From the NCBI GenBank assembly GCA_004431415.1, contig QPMI01000545.1, forward strand, positions 214,900-278,899: a stretch of 64,000 bases of DNA, in the 5' to 3' direction. Each line of letters starts with the position of its first letter. Position 1 is the stretch's first letter. The DNA comes from Cyanophora paradoxa. Its lineage: Eukaryota > Glaucocystophyceae > Cyanophorales > Cyanophoraceae. Under the pieces are notes generated by a model. The model saw only the letters and a list, made by a program, of their open reading frames with translations, did no database searches and was not told the DNA's origin. This document shows, piece after piece, positions 22,352 through 31,859 of this stretch. A program made the translations under genes and the position numbers.

Positions 22352-23655
22352 TCAATGAAGCGTCAGTCGGATGCGGCGCGGGGCGCGGGCGGGGGCGCCC
22401 CCGACCTCGAGGCGGCCGCCCGGGGCGAGGCGGGACACGAAGGCGCGGGCGGCGCGGGCGCCGCCGTCGCCCAGGGCGAGGTGCCCGAGGGCGAAGGAGG
22501 GCGTCGAGTGGGCCCAGAGCAGCTCGACGCCCTCGCCCGGCGCTGCGACGAGGGCGAGGAGGCCGGCGTGGGGCCCCGCCGCCAGCCAGGCCGCACCCGC
22601 GGGCCCTGCCCGGCCGCCGCCGCGTCGACGTCAGCGGGCGGCGCGGATCGGAGCCCACTGGGCCGGCGCCGCACCTGAGAGGACCGACTCTTCGAATAGG
22701 GCGCGGGCCGCCTCGTCGGGGCGGCCCCGGGCTCCGCCAGGCGCCGCGCGAGCGAGCGGCAGAAGTCGGCGCGCACGAGCGCCTCCCCCGCGCCGCTGCT
22801 GCTGCACGCGACGCCCGGCCGCGAGGCCGCCGCGGCCTGCGCCCAGCAGCCCGCCCCGAAGACCGCCGCCTGCGCGGCCCGCTCGCTCGCTCGCTCGGGC
22901 CCGGCCGCCGGCGCGGATCGGCGAGGGCGGACCTGGCCGACGCGGCCGCTGGTCTTGAAGAGGAGACCGCCGCTGGAGACCGCGGCTGCGCAGGCCCCGC
23001 CCCTCGCCCACGCCACCGCCCCGACCTTCGCGCCGGGGCCCCGTCGACCTTCGCGCCGGGGCCCCGTCGTCCGGCCTGCGCTCCGAGGGTCGGCCGATTG
23101 CGTGCGGGCCGCCGCAAGAGAGGGAGGCGAACCGGGGAGGAGGCCACGGGCGCCTTCCTCGAGGATCGCCGCCGCCAGCCTTACGGGGTTGCGGACGCCA
23201 GACACGGCCCCGCAGGCGCCGAAGGCTTCTCCCTCACTCCGCATGATCGAGGCATCAAGCTCCACGGAACCGGTGGCTGTGAGGTTCGCGCCAACGCCCG
23301 CGTTGGTGAGCTCGTTGTCCTACGAGGGTCCGCGCGTTCGCTTGCGCATCATCGCTAGCTATAGTAGCATAGCTGCACGCGCGCGCGCACCTCCAGGCAC
23401 TGCACCGCGGCCGCCACGCACTCGGTCACGCTCTGGCGACCGCGTTAGCTGCGCGGCATGCGCAGCTGCATTGCGCGCCGCGACGGATCGCTCGCGCGAA
23501 CCCGGCCGGCCTAGGCCTACGCGCACCTCGCTTCTCGCGTAGGCGTCGGCAGCTGCTTCGAGAGCGCGCTTGCAGGCCCGCACGTAAGCCAGCTCCTTGG
23601 AGCGGGCGTGCTGGCCTGCCCCGGCGTGTACGGCGACGACCAGGGCGGGCTCCAT
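22352..23655 (-). CDS. TASP1: Taspase-1-like threonine aspartase (asparaginase type 2 family)
   Basis: ATG at 23,655 gives MEPALVVAVHAGAGQHARSK, the family opening VHAGAG. The next exon is SVTECVAAAVQCLE (about 23,390-23,430), then NELTNAGVGANLTATGSVEL and DASIMRSEG (23,230-23,310), GAVSGVRNPV (23,190), GACAAAVSSGGLLFKTSGRV (22,930-22,990), GAGCWAQ and SSGAGEALVR (22,780-22,860), FEESVLSG (22,690) and VELLWAHSTPSFALGHL (22,490-22,530). These match the order of taspase-1 motifs, which cleaves after Asp in nuclear proteins once self-activated. The residue before VGAV, normally the catalytic Thr, reads Lys here (near 23,014), next to a 23-bp tandem duplication, so activity is doubtful unless an unseen splice restores it. 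It diverges from the pantothenate kinase gene. Confidence 0.75.
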
Positions 23656-23853
23656 CGGCAGGGTATGTACATGTCGCGGCGGCACCGAACGCACATTGCG
23701 TGTACCCCCCTTGCATCTTGACCCAAGGCGCCTGCGCATGGCAGCAGCATCCGCAGCGAGCGTCCGCAGATAAACAAGCACACGGACCTAGAAAGAGTCG
23801 ATTCGGGTTGGTGCCCAGGGGGTGCGACATTGCGTCAGCCGCACGAAGAAGCT
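23656..23853. promoter_or_regulatory. Bidirectional promoter interval (taspase-1 / pantothenate kinase)
   Basis: 198 bp separate the two divergent start codons. No classical TATA box is obvious. A shared promoter is inferred from geometry. Confidence 0.4.
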
Positions 23854-26000
23854 ATGGCGCTGGCGGTAGATATCGGAGGCAGCCTAGCAAAGCTCGTGTA
23901 CTTCGAGCCCCGCGCCAGCGGCTCTTCGAACGACAAGCTCGATCTTGAGGTACGCAACGGCGACTGGGCAGCGCTCGTCGGCGGGGAGAAAAGCAAAGAC
24001 GTCAAGCCCGGTGCGCTTAACTTCCACGTCCTGAGATGCGCCCCCGCCCGCTGACGGGCCTCTGTACGAACCGACAGCGAGCTCGGGCTCCCGGGGCCCT
24101 CAGACGGCGGGCAAGCGGAGCGTCAGCACGGATTACGGGCGCCTTCATTTCCTGAAGTTTGAGACACGAAACATCGTTGAATGCATCAAATGGGTCGGTG
24201 CGTACTCCGGCGCGCGCCCGCTCGCGATATCCGCTAGGGACGAGCGCCGCGCGGGGAGCGCGCCGCCGCGCGGCCCGCCGCCTCTTTCTCCGCGCGCCCC
24301 GCGCCTCTTATCGGTGCCCTGTCCGCACACGGCGGCGGCCGGACCGCAGACAAGACGCTGACGGAGCTAGAAGAGAACATGCAGACCAAGCCGGCGCAAC
24401 GCGTGGTTTACGCGACTGGCGGCGGCGCTTTCAAGTATGCAAAACTCTTCCAAGAGCTCGCGAACATATCGCTAAAGAAGGTGGACGAGATGGAGGTGCG
24501 GCGCGCGCGCGCGCGCGTCTCGCGTGCTTGCGGCGTCCAGGAACCCGCCGTCTGACGCGGCACCGCGCGCAGAGCATCATCACCGGTCTCAACTACCTCT
24601 TGAAGCACGTGGAGGACGAGTCCTTCGTCTTCATGTCTGCGCTGAATAAAAAGAACCCCAAGATCTACGCCTCCCTCTCCGTGCGCGCAGGCCTCCCCGT
24701 CGCTCGCCCGAGCCGCGTCGCTGATTTCTCTCGCAGGAAAACCCTTTTCCCTACCTCATCGCCCACATCGGCAGCGGCGTCTCCATAATACGAGTGCCTT
24801 TCCCCCTCTTTTCTTTCTTTTCTTCTTCCTCTGCTCACGCCCCCGCAGGTCGACAGCGAGCACCAGTTCGAGCGCGTCAGCGGCACGAGCATAGGCGGCG
24901 GTGCGAAGAAGCTTTGCGCCAGCGCGCGGCGCCCTCGCCCGGGGCGCGCCTCACTTCGCCTCCCGCCGGCGCAGGCACCTTCCTGGGGCTCTGTCAGCTC
25001 CTCACCAACTGCCAGAACTTCGACGACCTCCTCAAGCTCTCCGCGAAGGGTGCGCGCGCGACCCCGCCCCGCCCCGCCTCCCGCGCCCCGCCGCGCCCCG
25101 CCCGAGGCGCAGCCGGCAGGGGACAACACGCGGGTGGACATGCTGGTGGGGGACATCTACGGGACGGACTACTCGCGGGTCGGGCTGCGGGCGGACACCA
25201 TCGCGTCCAGCTTCGGGAAGGTCCTCATGCGGCCCGGGCACCAGGGTCTCCCCGGCCTCTTCGGGCGCACCCTCCGCCGCACCGTCGGCCTCTGGATCGA
25301 CTTCCTCCGCCAGGCCCGCACCCCGCCCCCGCCCCCGCCCTCGCTCGCGAGCGAGCGAGCCGGCGGGCGCAGGTCCCGTTCGTGAGGCGGTTCGTGCCGG
25401 GCGTGCCGGGGGCCTCGTGCGGCTGCTGCAACGCGTGCGACCACTTCCGGAGCGAGGACATCGCCATGGGCCTCCTCCGCATGGTCTCCAACAACATAGC
25501 GCAGGTGCCCGGGCCCGCGCGCCCCGCCCCGCCCCGCGCCTTCCTTCCGCCTCCGCTCAGATCAGATCGGACCAGATCGCGTACCTGAACGCGCTGCGGT
25601 TCGGCCTGAACCGCATCTACTTCGGGGGCCACTTCATAAGGGACCACCGGTACACGATGGACACCATCTCGTACGGCGTCAACTTCTGGAGCAAGGGCGA
25701 GGTCAGGGCCCTCTTTGCTCTTGGCTTACTGCAGCTTTATCCCCCCTTAGCTTATCGAAGCTTTACTGGAGCTTATTTCTCTTGGCTCACTGAAGCTTTA
25801 TCCCCCCTTAGCTTATCAAAGCTTTACTGGAGCTTATTTCTCTTGGCTTATTGAAGCTTTGGTCTTACTGTCCGGCCCAGGTCAAGGCGCTCTTCCTGCA
25901 GCACGACGGGTACCTCGGCGCCCTCGGCGCCTTCCTCCACTCGGGCGACGCCGGCCTCCGCGCCTCGGACGCCACGCGGTGCGCGCCCCGACTGGGGTAA
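23854..26000 (+). CDS. Pantothenate kinase (eukaryotic type II)
   Basis: ATG at 23,854 gives [20 protein letters not shown], the family's phosphate-binding DIGGSL-K motif. Later exons read [20 protein letters not shown] (24,140-24,195), [19 protein letters not shown] (24,405-24,460), IGSGVSII (24,766), [16 protein letters not shown] across an intron (24,870-24,985), [19 protein letters not shown] (25,138), [10 protein letters not shown] and, near the end, [20 protein letters not shown] (25,629-25,685) followed by WSKGE. The last exon ends at a TAA at 25,998, close to the normal family C-terminus. The enzyme phosphorylates pantothenate, the first and regulated step of coenzyme A synthesis, in the cytosol or mitochondrion. 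At least seven introns are inferred, mostly GTGCG...CGCAG. The viral-like block begins shortly after the stop codon. Confidence 0.88.
25703..25880 (+). repeat. Intron of pantothenate kinase containing a tandem duplication
   Basis: Two copies of a roughly 75-bp unit (GCTTTATCCCCCCTTAGCTT... and TCTCTTGGCT...) lie in tandem at about 25,723-25,865 inside the last intron. The intron's first bases (GTCAGGGCCCTCTTT) resemble the first bases of the following exon (GTCAAGGCGCTCTTC at 25,881), so the splice sites sit in two copies of the same AGGTCA-containing segment. Confidence 0.6.
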
Positions 26001-26193
26001 TCTGTGAACCAAATATCATATATATGTGGGCCTTTGTGAAGCGTTGAGCTCTCGAGCTTGCCCCTTCGCTGTCAATGTATTGTTAACCCTCGGAGGTTGA
26101 TGAGTCACGCGTTGCGGAGGTTGCATTGTTATATTGCATTCGGGGAGGCACGGGGACTAACACGTCCGACGTACCCCTCGGGGCCTCCGGCCT
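26001..26193. other. Boundary between host-like and viral-like blocks
   Basis: The stretch follows the pantothenate kinase stop and precedes the minus-strand viral-like gene. It holds ATATCATATATATG and GGAGGTTGATGAGTCACGCGTTGCGGAGG direct repeats and short GGGGAGG / CCCCTC opposed motifs near 26,140-26,190. No clear target-site duplication or terminal repeat could be fixed because the other end of the element is outside the window. Confidence 0.35.
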
Positions 26194-27672
26194 CTAACTA
26201 TGCTCAGACTCTAACTGAATGCTGTACCCCCTCACTGGCCGAAGTGAGACGGTCCCCACTCGAGGTCGGGGTGGGCCATGGGGCCTCCGGCGGGGTACGA
26301 TGCTCCCGCTTGCCAGCTCCATGTACTCCCCCACGGGGTTGTCTTCGTTTGCGAGGTCCCTGTAGTTGCCCTTTACGAGATCCGCCGCCGCTTTGCGCCA
26401 GCGAACGGCCACGTTGTACGTGTTGTCGATGATGTTCTGCACTGTACCTCCATGGGTATTAGGGACGGCCTATAGTCGACCTGTCTCTCACGCAGGTTCA
26501 ATTCCCTTTGGTAGTAATCCACTGCGTCTGGGAGGGCCCTGAGCTCCAACGGGTGCTGGCCGGGTCCGACGAGCTAATGAGCCCGGAGCGTTGCAGCGCG
26601 TTCACAGCCGCCCGCAGCATGATTTTGCCTACCCCCCGCATCGCGTTATTCTGCTCGGGCGTCCCGTACCCCCCTGCGGCCCGTAATCGTTGTAGTAGCT
26701 CTCTATTTCGACTGTGGCCGGGCTAGTACCAACCCGAGGCTGCACAAAGCCGTACAGCCATGCCATAGCGTCGTTGTCCGCGGAGCGGCCGCTCTCGGAG
26801 AGGAAGAGAACACTTCGATTTTGAAGTCCCTCGTCCGCCGGTTGACTCGCGTCATTAGGTTGAGGGGGTAGCGCGCATTGCCGAATTTATCAGGAAAGAG
26901 GCGGTGTAGCTTGAACCATGCTTCCTGATCGCCGTACGACATTCGCTCGCGGCTCGCTGAGAATTTCTACCTGTACCCCTACTCGCGGTCGGGTACTTGT
27001 AGCCGGGCATCAGCCTCGCGCGCTTGCGCATCTCCGCCTCCTCGGGTAGCCAGTTCTTCGGGTCGTTGCTCCACTCCTCCCATTCGCGTATGTCTCGCCC
27101 GACGTCACGTGGGGCGGGGCGTTTATCGGTGGGGCGGGCGGGGCTGGCAGGGCCTGGCGCCGGGGTTGAGGCCCCTGTTCCACGAGTACTCGGGGTACTC
27201 TTCCCAGCCCAGGGGTACCAGATTTGCCGGAATCGGCTCAACTTCGAATTGGGGCTTTTTGGTGTGATACTCATAGTTCGTGACGTACGCCGTCACAGCC
27301 GAGCGCAAGCGCGAGAGGTCGCGCAAATTTACGTCGTCCCATTCCGAGTCCCTTGCCTTCGCGTACCGCTCGAGGATTTGCATGCGAATGTGGTCCGGGA
27401 GGGTCGAGAGTATGCTGAGCTTGGAGCCCAGGGCGAACCAGATGCGCTTGAACTCGTCGATAATCCTGCCCTCGTCGTGGCTCCGGACGTATGAGGCCCC
27501 GCCATAGTTGTAATGGCTGTCCAGCCACCCTGCCCGGCCAGCTCCAGCACCGGCCAGGTTGGCGCTGTCGATTCGGTCGCGAGGCCTGCTCTACCACCCA
27601 GCGTCTAAGGTCCTTGACCTGATCTATGAACTGTGCGATCACGTCCTTGGGCGCTTCCTCTGCATCCGACAT
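26194..27672 (-). CDS. Viral-like protein with GNAT-like C-terminal domain, frame broken
   Basis: ATG at 27,672 (MSDAEEAPKDVIAQFIDQ). Following the reading by eye across about five single-base breaks gives one protein of roughly 480 residues: FKRIWFALGSKLSILSTLPD (27,410-27,470), KPQFEVEPIPANLVPLGWEE (27,215-27,270), REWEEWSNDPKNWLPEEAEM (27,035-27,090), WFKLHRLFPDKFGNARYPLN (26,870-26,930). The C-terminal part contains MRGVGKIMLRAAVNALQRSG (26,590-26,640), like the acetyl-CoA loop and helix of GNAT enzymes, then LELRALPDAVDYYQREL (26,505-26,550), like the A-x-x-x-Y-x-x-x-GF end of that fold. Acetyltransferase function is an inference from these two motifs. It diverges from the first YqaJ copy with only 50 bp between the starts. 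The number of breaks would make it a pseudogene if they are real. Confidence 0.4.
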
Positions 27673-27722
27673 TTGCAATTGCACACATCAAGAAATTCTA
27701 AACGCTACTGCGAGACCAAGTC

Positions 27723-28387
27723 ATGCATACCGATACAGATTGCGAGACTTGCGAGAACTTGCAACAGGGGAGCGCGGCGTGGCACGCGGCGCGCCGCGAA
27801 AAGCTAACTGCCTCGAACTTTGCGGCTGCGTGCGGCATAAATCCCTGGAAATCCAGGGCCCGCCTCTGGGCGGAGCTAAGCGGCATAGCGGAGGAAAACA
27901 ACTTCGACAACCCTGCGCTAACCTACGGCATGACTATGAGCCCCTCGCGGTCTCTCTCTACAAAACGTCGAACAACAACGTGGACGTGCAACATACTGGA
28001 TTGCACGAACATAAGGAACTGCCCTTCCTGGCGGGCAGCCCGGACGGGCTGATTGGAAGCGATCGTATACTTGAAATAAAATGCCCCTACAAACAAGAAC
28101 TCTACGAAAAGGTCCCAACTTATTACATGCCCCAGCTCCAGGGCCTGCTGGACATAACGGGCCGCGAGTGGGCCGAACTTTTTTGCTTCACTCCTCTGCG
28201 CGTGCAAACGTGGTACGTCAGACGGGACGAGAGGTACATCAAGCTCATGAGGAAGTGCTTACATCTATTTTGGATGCACGTCAAGGAGGGCACGCCGCCC
28301 GAGCCCTACAGCGATCGAATGAAGTCAGAGAACCTCAGCGAGGAGCAGGCGGCGCTGCGCGAGTTTAAGTCGTACGCCCTCCTCTAG
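27723..28387 (+). pseudogene. YqaJ-type viral recombinase, copy A (frameshifted)
   Basis: Same gene as the three intact 221-residue copies, but one G is missing in the GGG run at 27,929-27,930, which breaks the frame after about residue 68. The remaining DNA is otherwise almost identical, including the catalytic GSPDGL and LEIKCPY codons. The gap is in a homopolymer, so an assembly error is as likely as a mutation. Confidence 0.75.
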
Positions 28388-28437
28388 TGTCCGGACCTTT
28401 CCAATACTCTATATGATTATTGGAGGGTCCGGACACG
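28387..28437. terminator. Hairpin after YqaJ copy A
   Basis: Arms GTGTCCGGACC and GGTCCGGACAC enclose a second pair CCAATA/TATTGG, forming a long stem directly after the stop codon, between the convergent YqaJ and X genes. A second opposed pair, CTGTCCC...GGGACAG, lies at 28,456-28,507. A 3'-end or transcript-stopping role is inferred from position. Confidence 0.5.
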
Positions 28438-28540
28438 TCTCTTGGTCAGACTACTTCTGTCCCAGGTCTTTGGAATCTTAATATAAATTTTCCCGGGACC
28501 CGGGACAGGCTTGGTCGGACTCACCGTAGCTTGGTGTAGC

Positions 28541-31500
28541 TCAGGCCCAGGCCGGGTAGGCGAGTCTGTAATGAATCAGACCGCGCAGGATTTGGTTGAG
28601 CTGCTCGGTGCAGGGGGCGGGAAGGCGAGGCCGCGGAGGCCATAGAGACGTAGCGGAAGGGGTGGGGAGGCGGCCCCTGTTATCCCACATGGCGTCCACT
28701 ATGGCGTTGTGGACCACTTGCTCTGGGAGGGCGGGACGGGCCTGCGCGCACCGTTTCAGGCCCTCAGCAGCCCTCGAAGATGTTGGAGTTGGCGTGCACC
28801 AGCGGGAGGGAGGGCTGGACGGCGGCGGCGAGCCCGGGCCGAGCCCTGGGTGGCGAGGGCCTGCGAGGGCGCCGGCTCCAGCTCCATCTCGAACATACCG
28901 CCCTCGACGTCGACGGTCACGGGCGGCGAGGCCGGGATCGCGCCGGCCTGCTGCGTGGCGGGGACCTGAGCCGAGAAGTTCTCGAGCCGCCACTCGCGGC
29001 AGCCCTGGCACTCACCTGGACGAAGACGGTGCGGTTGGCGACGGGCGGCGTCGGCAGGGCCTGCGCGGGGCGTCACTCACAGAAGCCGAAGGCGCCGGCC
29101 TTGTGGGGCGGGGCGTCGGGGTCGCGGGCGTGCTATAGGCCTCCGAGCCCTCCGATTCAGAGTCACTCACCGGGCTGAGAGGGTGGGGTGAGAAGAGGCC
29201 GAGGCGGGCCTTCTTGGCGGGCAGGAGGTGGGAGCCGTTGAGGGCGCAATCGGCGCCGTGGGCGCACCTCTCTCCGTAGGTGGGCAGAGGGCCGGGGGCG
29301 AGGGCGCCGGAGCCAAGGGCGCCGGAGCCGAGGACGCCGGGGCTGGAGGAGCGGTGAGAGGGGCCGAGGAGGAGAGGAAGGGGAAGGCGCGGGCACCGGC
29401 GCCGGGACGAGGCCCTCCTCCAGCAGCCGCATCTGCGCCTCCTTCGCCTTCTCGTCGATGCGGGCCTCGAACGTCGCCCAGTTGAAGCCGACGGCGTCCG
29501 CCTCCGCCAGCTCGGGGAGGCCGTGCTCGTCGAACGCCAGCGCGGGCCGCCCGCTGAAGCCGAACGGGGCGGGGGCGAGAGCGCGTTGTCCCCGACGCCC
29601 CAGACGGCGCTGAACGCCGCATCGTCCCAGCGCGCCTCCGCCTCCGCCTGGCCCTCGTCCCTTGCCTCGTCCACCTCCTTGGCGGAGAGCGACCCGATCT
29701 TGATGATGGAGGCCTGGATCAGCACAAACTCGCGCTGGAAGAATTGGACGAGCGGGATGGTAACTGCGGGAGAGGGGTGAGCGGGAGAGCGCGGGGCGCA
29801 GGCCAAGGGCGGGGCGCAGGCCAAGGGCGGGGCGGACGCACATTCGATGCCGTAGGCCACCTCCTTGATGTAGCGGCCCCGGCGGCCGATCTCCTTGGCC
29901 AGCATGCTGCACTCCTTGCGCGCCGGGTGGCCGTGGCCCCACTCCATGGCGATCATCGCCTTCGCCAGACGGACGCCCTCGATGTGCCACTCGTCCATCA
30001 GCGCCTCCAGCTTGGCGCAGATGCGCATCCAGAAGAAGACGCGCTTGAGCTTGTCGCGGTCGAATTCGGCGTCGCCGCTCTTGCTGCCCCAGTCGCGCAG
30101 GTCCGTCTCCTCCGCCTTCTTCACCTTCTCGTACCAGCACTTGATCTTCTCCGCCTGGCGCTGGAACTCGTCCGCCCGCGCCGTGAGAACGTCCGACTCC
30201 TCCTGCGCTCCGAGGGCCCGGGGTCAGGGAGGAGAGGCGGGCTAAGCGGGGCGGCGGCGGACCGTGTGCGAGAGCTCGCCGACGATCACGGAGATGGCCG
30301 CCGAGAGGATCTCACGGGCGCGGGCCGGCCCGTTTGGGTGGCCCTCGCGCAGAACCTCCTCCAGCTTCAGCACGGCCGTCCGCGCGAGATCGCGGTGGCG
30401 CTGGCGGGTCTCGTCGCTCCGGCCCTGATCCACGAGAAGCTGGAGCTGGGGCCGCATGCCGGAGTCGCAGACGCTGGCGTACTTCAGAAGGGCCGCGCAG
30501 GAGAGCACCTTCTGCACGCTGACCAGCCAGTACGCGTAGCCCAGCGGGCTCTCCGCGCTCGGGTTCTCCCCGACCTGCGGACGCGACCTTAGCGCGCGCA
30601 GGGGCAGGGGAAAGGGGAAAGGGCGGGCTCTCGCGCACGTAAATGTCATCGGCGCAGGAGAGGAACATGTGATCAACGACGTCGAAGAAGCCGCCGGACG
30701 GGAGCGTGCCGACGCCGTGGTACGCGCCTTGGATGGTCTCGCCGGCGCAGATGCCGGCCTGGACGGTGACGGTGTACTGCGAGGCCGGCGGCCCCTCCTT
30801 CACGTAGACGAAGTTGAGGTCGTACTTCTTGGCGTACGTCGGGTTGATGCGCTTGGTGACGATGACGTAATCGCACCGAACGCCGAGGCCGACGGGCTGG
30901 CCTTCTCCTTCTCCGTCACCGACGCCAGGCACTGATCCCGCGCGATCAAGAGCTGCAGCGGCCCGCGCGTGAGCAAGCGCGGGCACGCGAGCGCAGGGAA
31001 GGGCCCTCACCCCGTGGGCGCCGCCGCTGCCGGATTTGAGGTCCGCGAGGAACTCCTTCTGCTCCGGAGTGCCGGAGAAGATCGCGCGCGGATGGAAATC
31101 GCGATGGAGCGCGATGCTGTTGAAGCAGCCCGCCGCCGCATTGTCGGACATCAGCAACAGCGCCACATCGCCGTGCGTGAAGCCGTACTTCGCCTTCACA
31201 TGCTCCGGCAGCTCGTGAATGCTGTAAGGCACGATCTGCGCGCGGGGCACGCGAGCCGGGGCATGTGAGCCGGGCCGAAGCGGTGCGGGCGAAACCGCGA
31301 ACCTCGTTGAACTTATTCACCGGCGTGAACTGGCCCTTGGTCTTCAAGCGCTTCGGGTGGCCGTCCGTGTTCTGGATCTTCTTCAGCCCGCCGAACGGCT
31401 CGAAGCGCGGCACGCCGGCCGAGTTGAACACGCTATCGCAGGTCATCGCGTTGAGCGCCTCCTCCGCCGACAGGCTGCCGAGATCGCGGGCTATGCTGTC

Positions 31501-31554
31501 CTGCTCGCCGGGCTGCTGCTGCTTCGCGCACGAGCGGAAGGTCGCCGCCTGCAT
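28541..31554 (-). CDS. Viral-like protein X, copy A, multi-exon, function unknown
   Basis: ATG at 31,554 (MQAATFRSCAKQQQPGEQ). About eight exons are separated by short introns, several with strong donors (GTGAGG at 31,015; GTGCGC at 30,640; GTGAGT at 29,020). Exon segments include NKFNE|IVPYSIHELPEHV, ALLLMSDNAAAGCFNSIAL (31,135-31,190), VRCDYVIVTKRINPTYAKKY (30,825-30,885), SPLGYAYWLVSVQKVLSCAA (30,500-30,555), FFWMRICAKLEALMDEWHIE (29,985-30,045) and FFQREFVLIQASIIKIGSLS (29,690-29,745). Near 29,420-29,485 is FNWATFEARIDEKAKEAQ, a segment shared with protein Y. The C-terminal half is Ser/Pro-rich and acidic (SDSESEGSEAYS), ending with a conserved block (VVHNAIVDAMWDNRGR; IHYRLAYPAWA). Estimated 750-850 residues. 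No family recognised. It is convergent with YqaJ and divergent from Y. Confidence 0.55.
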
Positions 31555-31859
31555 CGCGAGTGTTACTGCCCGCGATGTCTCAACGGATTCCGTTCAACGT
31601 CGTACCCCCGCTGGCTTGTTCCCTCCCCAACTCGCGAAGACTCAGACTTGAAGCCCGCTTCCCCCCCCCTCAAAATGCGTACCCCCCTTGGGCTCGAACC
31701 CCGGTCGGTTTCTCGCTTTTTTTTGACTGCCCAGTCCGGCGATGCAATGCAGGCCGCTCGTTCAAATCGGCTGGGAACTTGGCGCCAGAACCTTCGCAGC
31801 GCGCGCAGCACTCCCAGCAGAGCGCGCGCAGCACCGGCGGCAGCATCGGCGGCAGCAGC
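31555..31859. promoter_or_regulatory. Divergent X/Y promoter interval, copy A
   Basis: 305 bp between the X and Y start codons. It contains a C8 run, GCGTACCCCCC, a T8 run near 31,720 and a CAG/GCAGCAG-rich stretch just before the Y start. The same interval recurs at 38,586-38,889, 39,829-40,133, 46,843-47,145 and 52,764-53,061, with length changes in the C and T runs. Confidence 0.5.

Noticed and set aside
28541-31554. Long plus-strand frames antisense to X
   Set aside because: The minus strand carries the coherent exons with splice signals; the plus-strand frames recur only because the cassette is copied.
28541-31554. X as major capsid protein
   Set aside because: Tempting because of size and copy number, but no capsid signature was recognisable by eye.
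31690-31790. tRNA-like T-arm strings (GGGCTCGAACCCC and GTTCAAATC) in the X/Y promoter
   Set aside because: No matching acceptor stem, D arm and anticodon arm at the right spacing; the only pairing (GCCCAG/CTGGGA) encloses just 36 bases.
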